Shown piece after piece: positions 28,890 through 34,849 of a stretch of 64,000 nt of DNA (within the stretch, counting starts at the first letter, position 1; each line of letters starts with the position of its first letter). The notes beneath the pieces are model-generated. The model saw only the letters and a program-made list of their open reading frames with translations, was not told the origin of the DNA and did no database searches. The translations under genes were made by a program, and so were the position numbers. The DNA lies in assembly GCA_965249955.1 (NCBI GenBank), contig OZ252261.1:1922001-1986000 (forward strand), read 5' to 3'. Source of the DNA: SB11 sp965249955. GTDB taxonomy: Bacteria > Bacteroidota > Bacteroidia > UBA8524.

Positions 28890-29372
28890 TTAGATACGGC
28901 GGTATGAGAAGGTTAGGCCTGGTATACCCTCAAACTGGCGCATAAACTCATCCCAAACCCGTCTTGATGAGCTTTTTGCTTTGGTATATATCACTTGGCC
29001 ACTGTTTGTTATATTAGGGGTTTGGTGATAGTAAGTCCCTGAGGCTACAAACTTATATGTGCCCTCATCTTTTATATAACTCAAGTTTAGTGTCATTGTA
29101 AAATCATAACCTGATGTTGAGTTTGTATAGTCGGGGTGTTTCTTAGGTTTTAGGGTTACAAAGCCATTCACTCTATCCACTGTTTCAAAAACATAATTGT
29201 TAAGTTTTAGGTTGTTCAGCACCTTTTCAAAAAACATACTATCGGTACTCGTAGCAATAATCTGGTTTGCTCCATAATCAGGAACATTGCTAGCTACGCC
29301 GTAAGGCATTGTTTTGCATGACGAAATTGCCAAAGAGATGAGCAAAAAAGCAGTAAGTAATTTTATTTTCAT
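28890..29372 (-). CDS. Predicted lipoprotein, function unknown
   Basis: 160 residues from ATG 29372 (MKIKLLTAFLLISLAISSC), with a lipobox Cys at position 19; a start eight codons upstream would spoil the signal. The mature part has VLNNLKLNNYVFETVDRVNG and VTLKPKKHPDYTNSTSGYDF and looks like a small beta-sandwich. I recognise no family. The gene stands alone between convergent and divergent neighbours. Confidence 0.75.
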   Translation of the reverse strand: MKIKLLTAFLLISLAISSCKTMPYGVASNVPDYGANQIIATSTDSMFFEKVLNNLKLNNYVFETVDRVNGFVTLKPKKHPDYTNSTSGYDFTMTLNLSYIKDEGTYKFVASGTYYHQTPNITNSGQVIYTKAKSSSRRVWDEFMRQFEGIPGLTFSYRRI

Positions 29373-29498
29373 TTTCGCAATGATACTAAACGGCACTTAC
29401 TATTTATACACTTTTCGATTAGTATTATCGGTATTATTAAAAGATTTAGCTTAATTGGTAAATGCTCAATGATAAATGCAAAATGATGAATAGCTAAT

Positions 29499-29506
29499 TA
29501 TCTTTG
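29499..29506 (+). promoter_or_regulatory. -7 promoter box for miaE, near-leaderless
   Basis: TATCTTTG fits TAnnTTTG and ends 4 nt before the ATG at 29511, so the mRNA would have an almost absent 5' leader. The -33 element is weak. Confidence 0.6.
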
Positions 29507-29510
29507 CGCC

Positions 29511-30092
29511 ATGTTAGGGCTAAAACTGGCTACCGACCCCCGCTGGGTAAACATTGCCGAAAAAACCATTGAAGATATACTTACCGACCATGCTTTTTGC
29601 GAACAAAAGGCAGCCAGCAGCGGCATATCGCTTATAGTAAACTTTGCTGATAAGCAGGATATAGTGGACAGTGTAACCCCTTTAGTGGCCGAAGAATGGG
29701 GGCATTTTCGCAAGGTGATAAAAGAACTAAACAAAAGAGGCTTATCACTAGGTAAAAAACGGAAAGACGAGTACGTTTTAAAAATTAAAGACCTGATGCA
29801 AAAAGGGGGCAATCGCGAAATGCTTTTGGTAGAGCAGTTGCTTATTTTTGCGTTGATAGAAGCCCGTAGTTGCGAGCGTTTCCGTTTACTATCCCTACAC
29901 ATTAACGACCCTGAACTGAAAGATTTTTACCACGAGTTTATGGTGTCAGAAGCTGGGCACTACCGTATGTTTATTGATTTGGCTAAAAAATATATGCCCG
30001 AAGACCACGTGAAACGCCGCTGGAACGAAATTGTTGAAGGCGAAGCCAAAATACTGGCAACTTTAGAACTTCGCGGCGATAGGGTTCACTAG
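29511..30092 (+). CDS. miaE: tRNA-(ms2io6A)-hydroxylase MiaE
   Basis: 193 residues. It hydroxylates the isopentenyl side chain of ms2i6A at position 37, next to the anticodon, in tRNAs reading U-starting codons. The di-iron ligands fit the ferritin-like fold: Glu in DHAFCEQKAAS, ExxH in EEWGHFRK, Glu in IEARSCERF, ExxH in SEAGHYRMF. The length matches the family. It sits just upstream of the Ro60/RNA array region, in line with a local concentration of RNA genes, but it has its own promoter and no sign of operon linkage. Confidence 0.93.
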   Translation: MLGLKLATDPRWVNIAEKTIEDILTDHAFCEQKAASSGISLIVNFADKQDIVDSVTPLVAEEWGHFRKVIKELNKRGLSLGKKRKDEYVLKIKDLMQKGGNREMLLVEQLLIFALIEARSCERFRLLSLHINDPELKDFYHEFMVSEAGHYRMFIDLAKKYMPEDHVKRRWNEIVEGEAKILATLELRGDRVH

Positions 30093-30127
30093 ACAGTTTC
30101 CTGTTATTAGTTTACAGTTTTAAGTTA

Positions 30128-30362
30128 ATATGAATTTGTAAAACGAATTTCGTCATTGCGAAACCTTGCGCAGCTTGGTTGAAGCAATCTGTTAGCACTT
30201 GTCGATAAGATTGCTTCGTCAGCCGAAGATGGCTTTCTCCCAATGATGGAGATTTTGTGTGGTTGCCCGTCATTCCTATTTAAAATGGGAATCCGTGCGA
30301 TTGACAATTAAAACAAAGTCCCACACACAGATTCCCTCTTTCGAGGGAATGACTTTGCTAGT
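30128..30362. repeat. Composite intergenic hairpin repeats
   Basis: The 307-nt gap after miaE holds no gene. It contains nested hairpins: CGTCATTGCGA with GAAGCAATCT and AGATTGCTTC arms, then GTCATTCC and GGGAATGAC ends with GGGAATC/GATTCCC inside. These resemble dispersed repeats common between Bacteroidota genes; no transposase is present. Confidence 0.6.
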
Positions 30363-30399
30363 GCACTAATATCTCTAATTCTAAATTTCAAATAAGAAA

Positions 30400-31434
30400 T
30401 TATCTCACTCCCTCAATATCATTTTCATATAAAGCTAGGCTCCCATTTAGCCTATTTACAAGTCGTTGTTTAAGCCTTCGTGGTGAAAGAATTTTCATCC
30501 GCTCGCCAAAGCCCAAAATCTCACGTTCCAACTCAAAATTAATAACCACGCATATATTTATAATAATACCGCTATCATCTTGCTTTCTTAATTCTTGTGA
30601 TGGATGCAAAGGTTTAGTAAGAACATAAGGAGCATTTTCTTTATCAACCCATAAGGTTATGTTTTGTGGTCTATCGTTACTGCTTTTTGTTACCCCTATT
30701 ACGTCATCAAAAAAAGTATGGGGGTTAAACGCGCTTTCTACAAACGGTTCGTTGTGCATCTCACTAAAAGCCACAATACGGTCAAGAGCTAGCAGTGTAA
30801 TATTACCGCTTTTATGGTTTTTTCGCCTGCCTAATAAAAACCAACGGTTGCGGTATTCTTTTAGTAAGTACGGATAGTATTCTATTGCATTAGCTTGTTT
30901 ACTTTTAAACGATTGATAAGTAATAAGCAAAGTTTTACGGTTGATTATCGCCTTATGCAAAGGGTCTATATACTCTAATCCCTTTAGCAATTCATTCTTT
31001 TCAAAATCTATGTATGATAAACCCTTGTGTTGTTGTTTGTATAGTTTGTCTTCCAGTCTGCTCACCATTTCTGTAAGCTCATCAAAATAGCTAAAGCCTT
31101 TAAACTGCTTCAAAACACCCACTACTTCGGTAAGGGTATCTACATCTTGTTTGCTTAGCGGGTTTTTGGTAATGCTATACTCTCGGTCTTCATATATATA
31201 AAACTTCTTATCCTGCACTATAATAGGTGCATTATAGCCCAGCTTATCACTGCGCATATTTTGTATATCCAGTTGCACAGTGCGGCGGCTAACGCCTTGC
31301 GTTATTCCCTCGTACTCGTACAAAGCGTTGGCACAGGCTTCTACAAGGTCGTCAAGCGTCCATTTTCTAAACCTGTTTCGCAGGCATTGGTCAATAGTTT
31401 TATAGCGTAAAAGGGCAAGTTTATTTAACGGCAT
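30400..31434 (-). CDS. WYL-domain transcriptional regulator
   Basis: 344 residues. The N-terminus is a winged helix-turn-helix (about 1-65: YKTIDQCLRNRFRKWTLDDL, then VSRRTVQLDIQNMR). A WYL domain spans about 145-240 (AIINRKTLLITYQSFKSKQ, then YYPYLLKEYRNRWFLLGRRK), and a WCX-type C-terminus carries LHPSQELRKQDD. WYL domains bind nucleic-acid or nucleotide ligands and often sense damage. It is divergent from the Ro60/TROVE gene across 227 nt that contains two identical-spacing palindromes, its probable operators. WYL regulators recur beside bacterial RNA-repair and Ro genes, so it likely controls the neighbour; direct proof is lacking. Confidence 0.9.
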   Translation of the reverse strand: MPLNKLALLRYKTIDQCLRNRFRKWTLDDLVEACANALYEYEGITQGVSRRTVQLDIQNMRSDKLGYNAPIIVQDKKFYIYEDREYSITKNPLSKQDVDTLTEVVGVLKQFKGFSYFDELTEMVSRLEDKLYKQQHKGLSYIDFEKNELLKGLEYIDPLHKAIINRKTLLITYQSFKSKQANAIEYYPYLLKEYRNRWFLLGRRKNHKSGNITLLALDRIVAFSEMHNEPFVESAFNPHTFFDDVIGVTKSSNDRPQNITLWVDKENAPYVLTKPLHPSQELRKQDDSGIIINICVVINFELEREILGFGERMKILSPRRLKQRLVNRLNGSLALYENDIEGVR

Positions 31435-31475
31435 GGGCTAAAAACGGTCTATTTTATAGCGAAGCTACAAAATAC

Positions 31476-31595
31476 TACGCAATGTATTTGCGTACATGGT
31501 GATTTCAAATTTGAAATTTCAAACTAATCTAAATGAATATCAGTACTTTATAAGAAAACTTATGAATTATTTTAACTACGCAATTAGGATGCGTA
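31476..31595. promoter_or_regulatory. Divergent control region with two TACGCA-N7-TGCGTA palindromes
   Basis: Palindromes at 31476-31494 and 31577-31595 have the same half-sites and the same 7-nt spacer, 101 bp apart, one near each divergent gene. The right one overlaps the expected -33 region of a weak -7 box (AACCTTTG, 31605-31612) before the TROVE gene. They are probable binding sites of the WYL regulator. Confidence 0.65.
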
Positions 31596-31644
31596 GTACG
31601 TTCCAACCTTTGTATCAGCAAAACAGCTAAAAAATATACAACAG

Positions 31645-31652
31645 AAAGGAGG
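31645..31652 (+). promoter_or_regulatory. Strong Shine-Dalgarno site for the TROVE gene
   Basis: AAAGGAGG lies 9 nt before ATG 31662. Such a full site is unusual in Bacteroidota, which mostly start translation without one. Confidence 0.7.
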
Positions 31653-31661
31653 ACACAAATT

Positions 31662-33197
31662 ATGCGTTTTAACATGTTTAAAAAAAGTAACACAACTACA
31701 CAGGCTATTAAACCTACTACAAACTACCAAGGTGCACCTGCGTACACACTTACACCCGAAATAGAATTGTACACTGCGGTGGCAACTGCGGGACTAAGTG
31801 ATACTTTTTACGAAAAATCGGGTAAGCGACTTGAGCGTATACAAGCATTGATACAAAAAAACGATGCTGAGTTTGTGGCCAAATTGGCAGTGTATGCTCG
31901 TACCCAAATGTATTTGCGTAGCGTGCCTATGGTATTGGCCATAGAGTTGGCAAAAACCAACAACGGTAATGGTTTAGTGGGTAAAACAGTAAACGGTGTG
32001 GTGCAACGTGCCGATGAAATAGCCGAGTTATTGGCCTACTACCAAATAGCCAACAAACGTGTGGGTACTAAAAAACTGAATAAAGTATCGAAACAAGTGC
32101 AAAAAGGTTTGGCATTAGCTTTTAACAAGTTTGATGAGTACCAATTTGCAAAATATAATCGTGCTGCTGAAGTAAGCCTACGTGATGCCTTGTTTTTGGT
32201 TCACCCTAAAGCAGCGGGCGAAGAACAACAAGCGGTGTTTAATAAAATAGCAAACAACACTTTGCAAACGCCCTACACATGGGAAACTGAATTGTCGGCA
32301 CTTGGTCAACACAAATTTGCCAACGAGCGTGAGAAAGCAACGGCTTTTAAGGCCAAGTGGGAAGAATTGATAATGAGTAATAAAATGGGTTACATGGCTA
32401 CTATGCGTAACCTGCGCAATATGCTTGAAGCGAATGTTTCGTACAAGCATATAGAAAAAGTAGCCGCTTATTTGGGTAATGCCAATGCAGTAGCTCGCTC
32501 AAAACAATTGCCTTTCCGCTTCTTGGCCGCCTACCGCGAGTTGAAAGCGTTGAACCATGCAGGTGTAAGCACCTTGTTGGATGCGCTGGAAGATGCGGTG
32601 AGCGCAAGTGCTGCAAACATAGCAGGTTTTGATAGCAACACCAGAATTGTAATAGCGTGCGACGTTTCAGGCTCGATGCAACAACCTGTATCAGCAAAAA
32701 GTAAAGTGTTGTTGTACGATGTGGGTTTGATGCTGGGTATGTTGTTACAATCGCGATGCAAACAAGTTGCAAGCGGTATGTTTGGCGACCGTTGGAAGAT
32801 AATAAATATGCCTAAACGCAACATATTATCTAACGTAAACGAGTACTACAAACGCGAAGGTGAAGTGGGCTACTCTACCAACGGTTACTTGGTGATAGAT
32901 GACTTACTACACCGCAACGAGGTGGTTGATAAAGTGATGATGTTTACCGATTGCCAATTGTGGAGCACAGGTTTTGTGGGCAACACGCTTGAAACAAGAT
33001 GGAAAGCCTACAAAAAAATAGCACCTAATGCAAAATTGTATTTGTTCGATTTGGCAGGTCATGGCAATACGCCTTTAAGCACACACCGAAACGATGTGTA
33101 CTTAATAGCCGGTTGGAGTGATAAAGTGTTTGATGTATTGGCAGCTATGGAAAATGGCCAAAATGCGGTAGAACATATACGAAAAGTAGACTTATAA
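31662..33197 (+). CDS. rsr: Ro60-like TROVE-vWA RNA-binding protein
   Basis: 511 residues. The first ~300 form the HEAT-like TROVE ring (YTLTPEIELYTAVATAGLSD, FVAKLAVYARTQMYLRSVPM, YMATMRNLRNMLEANV). Residues 325-511 form a vWA domain with an intact MIDAS (DVSGSM at 334-339, Thr/Asp in MMFTDCQLWS near 426). Ro60 rings bind Y RNAs on the outer face and thread 3' ends of misfolded RNA through the hole; bacterial forms work with exonucleases and in RNA-repair operons. ATG 31662 follows a strong ribosome site. The gene runs directly into the Y-RNA-like array on the same strand and is divergent from a WYL regulator. Confidence 0.93.
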   Translation: MRFNMFKKSNTTTQAIKPTTNYQGAPAYTLTPEIELYTAVATAGLSDTFYEKSGKRLERIQALIQKNDAEFVAKLAVYARTQMYLRSVPMVLAIELAKTNNGNGLVGKTVNGVVQRADEIAELLAYYQIANKRVGTKKLNKVSKQVQKGLALAFNKFDEYQFAKYNRAAEVSLRDALFLVHPKAAGEEQQAVFNKIANNTLQTPYTWETELSALGQHKFANEREKATAFKAKWEELIMSNKMGYMATMRNLRNMLEANVSYKHIEKVAAYLGNANAVARSKQLPFRFLAAYRELKALNHAGVSTLLDALEDAVSASAANIAGFDSNTRIVIACDVSGSMQQPVSAKSKVLLYDVGLMLGMLLQSRCKQVASGMFGDRWKIINMPKRNILSNVNEYYKREGEVGYSTNGYLVIDDLLHRNEVVDKVMMFTDCQLWSTGFVGNTLETRWKAYKKIAPNAKLYLFDLAGHGNTPLSTHRNDVYLIAGWSDKVFDVLAAMENGQNAVEHIRKVDL

Positions 33198-33269
33198 CAA
33201 CTAACACCCCTTTTCATTCTTTCTTAATGGAAAGAGGACAAACACACTTGACGGAAATTCTGGATTCTT

Positions 33270-33316
33270 GATGGTGTGCCCGTTTCCCCCTGAAAGGGGG
33301 GGTGCAAGGGGGTGTT
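33270..33316. repeat. Short CCCCC/GGGGG hairpin repeat after the TROVE gene
   Basis: CCCCCTGAAAGGGGG with flanking GGTGTGCCCG and AAGGGGGTGTTA, of a kind that is dispersed in Bacteroidota intergenic DNA. No T-run follows it on the plus strand, so it is not an obvious terminator for the TROVE gene. Confidence 0.45.
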
Positions 33317-33323
33317 ATATAAT

Positions 33324-33522
33324 AACCCTTTAGCTTAAAAGGAAAAGCTACGGTAAAATTAAACGTAACCGTGGAGTGTGTGGATTATCCCGTGGCGGCT
33401 ACGCGCTGCAAAGGGCAGAGTTTACAGTGCACCGAAATTTTTAATAAAAGTAGGGAAGCGTATTTACAGCCACACTGTCTGCTAAAACAGAAATGCGGGT
33501 TCGAATCCCGCAGGGGTTACAA
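33324..33522 (+). ncRNA. tRNA-like RNA with long internal insertion
   Basis: The ends fold as a tRNA in normal order: 5' acceptor AACCCTT (33324-33330) pairs fully with AGGGGTT (33512-33518, one G-U). Then come U8 A9, D-stem GCTT/AAGC (33333-33336, 33345-33348) with GG in the loop, and T-arm GCGGG/CCCGC with loop TTCGAAT (33495-33511). An anticodon-arm-like CTGT/ACAG hairpin (33475-33490) precedes the T-arm. About 124 nt (33351-33474) are inserted after the D-arm, with internal stems ACGGT/ACCGT and GTGTGG/CCACAC. It may be a tRNA mimic of the Y RNA array or a decayed, interrupted tRNA. CCA is not encoded. Confidence 0.5.
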
Positions 33523-33577
33523 TAACGTTCTTTGAAAAGATGGAAAAATACTTGTAGCAGTAATGCTGCAAAACAAA

Positions 33578-33822
33578 ATAAACAGTGTCGTAGATTAGGG
33601 ATACTTCGACTGTTAATCGGGATGTTGCGGGTTCGATTCCCGTCGAGGCGACAAATTAGGCTCGTCATGCTGAACTTGTTTCAGCATCTCATTATCAATA
33701 TTAATGTATTGGGGAGTGAGATGCCGACCTTCGTCGGCATGACAACCACACAAAAAAACGCCTCGTGGCTTAATGGATATAGCACCTTGTGCCCTCTTCG
33801 CTTTTTACCTGTTTATCTTATT
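33578..33822 (+). ncRNA. Y-RNA-like unit 1, permuted tRNA halves split by a repeat
   Basis: Lower stem ATAAACAG (33578-33585) pairs with CTGTTTAT (33809-33816). TGTCGTA and upper strand AGGG (33597-33600) face CCCT (33792-33795) and CGCTTTTTAC. Inside, the T-arm GCGGG-TTCGATT-CCCGT (33627-33643) and acceptor half CGAGGCG (33644-33650) come before the other acceptor half CGCCTCG (33759-33765) and D-arm GCT...AGC (33768-33783). The 7-bp acceptor is perfect, but its loop is 108 nt because a dispersed hairpin sits in it. This is the permuted order of YrlA-type Y RNAs. The fold is by hand only. Confidence 0.65.
33661..33743. repeat. Dispersed hairpin repeat inside the acceptor loop of unit 1
   Basis: GTCATGC (33664-33670) and GCATGAC (33737-33743) close a hairpin with inner GCATCTC/GAGATGC arms. 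It resembles the GTCATGCTGAAC-type repeats common in Bacteroidota and looks like a late insertion into the loop. Confidence 0.6.
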
Positions 33823-33831
33823 AGAATCACC

Positions 33832-33874
33832 GGTTTGTATTTGACAAGTTTTCAAAATTTGTCAAATACAAACC
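33832..33874. repeat. 43-bp palindrome with TTTGACAA core
   Basis: Arms 33832-33847 and 33859-33874 are perfectly complementary (16 bp), with a further G-T plus four pairs inside. Its core TTTGACAA/TTGTCAAA recurs in the palindrome at 40215-40255. It lies between Y-RNA-like units 1 and 2. Confidence 0.7.
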
Positions 33875-33886
33875 CAACAAAAAAAC

Positions 33887-33993
33887 TGAAAGATGCCGTA
33901 GGCAAGAGCTACTCCGGTAAGCCTTAACTGGCGGGCAGGTTCAACTCCTGCAAATAATAATTGTGCTTTTGCTGCTTTTTGCTCTTTCATTTT
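33887..33993 (+). ncRNA. Y-RNA-like unit 2, T-arm only
   Basis: Lower stem TGAAAG (33887-33892) with CTTTCA (33984-33989), TGCCGTA (33894-33900), upper stem GCAAGAGC (33902-33909) with GCTTTTGC (33965-33972, one G-U) and internal-loop strand TGCTTTTTGC. The head holds a T-arm-like hairpin GCAGG-TTCAACT-CCTGC (33935-33951), but I find no acceptor or D-arm. It would be a reduced member of the family. Confidence 0.6.
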
Positions 33994-34001
33994 AAAAAAA
34001 T

Positions 34002-34146
34002 AAACGGTGCCGTAAGTAAGAAATACTTCGTTTTTAACGTATGGGACGTTGGTTCGAGTCCAACCTTTGATGTGTACAGCCTCAAAGTAGCTCAGTTGGT
34101 AGAGCAATACAGCAAGGGTCTTACTAAATTTTTGCCCGTTTTTTAA
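34002..34146 (+). ncRNA. Y-RNA-like unit 3 with intact circularly permuted tRNA module
   Basis: Lower stem AAACGG (34002-34007) with CCGTTT (34136-34141); TGCCGTA (34008-34014); upper stem AGTAAGA (34015-34021) with TCTTACT (34119-34125). The head reads in permuted order: GTAT (34039-34042), 5-nt variable loop GGGAC, T-arm GTTGG-TTCGAGT-CCAAC (34048-34064), acceptor CTTTGAT (34065-34071), 9-nt loop, acceptor CTCAAAG (34081-34087, six pairs), U8 A9, D-arm GCTC-AGTTGGTA-GAGC (34090-34105), A26, ATAC. Every tRNA position falls in place. A T-run (34139-34144) after the lower stem could end transcription. Confidence 0.78.
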
Positions 34147-34257
34147 AAAAGTGAGTGAACACTCACTTTACCAAAAAAGCATACCGAAAACTATGCAAAA
34201 CAATTAATTGTATGTGAGTACATACTTACAAAATGGTTTTGTGCCACATAAAAATAT

Positions 34258-34366
34258 TTGGTTGTGCCGTAGATAAGACATACTTCGACTCCAAACCGTA
34301 GAAGCTGACAAACGAAGGAGTTTGTAGAGCGGCGGAAGAAAAAAGTCTTATTGCTTTTTTGCCAAT
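34258..34366 (+). ncRNA. Y-RNA-like unit 4, degenerate head
   Basis: Lower stem TTGG (34258-34261) with CCAA (34362-34365), TGCCGTA (34265-34271), upper stem ATAAGAC (34273-34279) with GTCTTAT (34345-34351), internal-loop strand TGCTTTTTTGCC. The head has a hairpin ACAAAC/GTTTGT followed by TAGAGC, reminiscent of an acceptor and D-arm remnant, but no T-arm. It has no T-run and leads within 10 nt into unit 5, so the two may be one transcript. The 34145-34257 spacer holds only small palindromes. Confidence 0.6.
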
Positions 34367-34375
34367 CCATACTAT

Positions 34376-34448
34376 GCAGTGCCGTATGGTAAGAGATCCT
34401 TCGACTCAAAATTGAAACTGGCTCTTTCCGCTTTTTGCCTGCTTTTTT
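34376..34448 (+). ncRNA. Y-RNA-like unit 5, minimal 73-nt form
   Basis: Lower stem GCAG (34376-34379) with CTGC (34439-34442), TGCCGTA (34380-34386), upper stem GGTAAGAG (34388-34395) with CTCTTTCC (34422-34429, one mismatch), internal-loop strand GCTTTTTGC, then six T (34443-34448). The head is a short loop without tRNA features. It shows the shared stem alone and helps define the core. Confidence 0.62.
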
Positions 34449-34480
34449 AAAAATCTTTCAAATGTCAAATCAAAATAAAC

Positions 34481-34626
34481 AAACGGTGCCGTTTGCTAGG
34501 GTTACTTCGTAGCTAATCTGTGAGTTGTAGACTGTGGGTGCAAATCCTGCCAAGTGGTTTATTTCATCACTTGTCGCCTTAAGGGCAACAGATGTAAGTC
34601 CCTTCTAAATTATCGCCCGTTTTATT
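34481..34626 (+). ncRNA. Y-RNA-like unit 6 with circularly permuted tRNA module
   Basis: Lower stem AAACGG (34481-34486) with CCGTTT; TGCCGTT; upper stem AGGG-TTAC (34498-34505) with GTAA-gt-CCCT (34594-34603). The head: ATCTGT (34516-34521) pairs ACAGAT (34588-34593) where an anticodon stem would be; T-arm GTGGG-TGCAAAT-CCTGC (34534-34550); acceptor CAAGTGG (34551-34557), 9-nt loop, acceptor TCACTTG (34567-34573, seven pairs); then TC and a short D-arm GCC/GGC (34576-34586). The acceptor loop length equals that of unit 3. A T-rich tail follows. Confidence 0.75.
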
Positions 34627-34632
34627 TAAAAA

Positions 34633-34800
34633 CTACTTTTTTAGGGCATCAATTTGCTTGCCCAATTCCTCAGCCTCTGCCATTAACAGGTCGGCGGCTT
34701 TTCGGTCAATACTACTCAAGCGGTGGTACTCAACCATCAGCTTTTTGTATTTTTCTTGCAGCTTTTCAGCTTCCGTTTTCTTCTTAAATAATCCAAACAT
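34633..34800 (-). CDS. Lacal_2735-type small coiled protein
   Basis: 55 residues from ATG 34800 (MFGLFKKKTEAEKLQEKYKK) to TAG at 34633. The MFGLFKKK start, charged helical body (YHRLSSIDRKAADLLMAEAE) and length match the small Lacal_2735 family widespread in Bacteroidota. Function is unknown; it is probably one amphipathic helix pair. It reads against the RNA array and marks the array's right edge. Confidence 0.85.
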   Translation of the reverse strand: MFGLFKKKTEAEKLQEKYKKLMVEYHRLSSIDRKAADLLMAEAEELGKQIDALKK

Positions 34801-34849
34801 ATCTTAACAAAACAGAGCCGTGTTGCTTTTGTTTGCAGTAGTTGGCCTG

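Noticed and set aside
31441..31661. Sigma-54 promoter for the Ro60 gene, by analogy with RtcR-controlled operons
   Set aside because: No TGGCA-N7-TTGC type element is present; a WYL regulator, not RtcR, is adjacent.
33532..33927. Open frame of 131 codons inside the RNA array
   Set aside because: It crosses two RNA units and a palindrome, its product looks like random sequence, and the region is explained by RNA structure.
33441..34107. Several T-arm motifs that suggest ordinary tRNA genes
   Set aside because: None has acceptor, D-, anticodon and T-arms in normal order and spacing; only the 33324-33522 RNA has normal order and it carries a long insertion.
33261..34622. CRISPR array
   Set aside because: Repeated motifs are unevenly spaced, vary in sequence and form RNA stems; no direct repeats of constant length and no cas genes.
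34554..34787. Plus-strand open frame of 77 codons
   Set aside because: It covers the 3' end of unit 6 and runs antisense to the clear 55-residue Lacal_2735-type gene.
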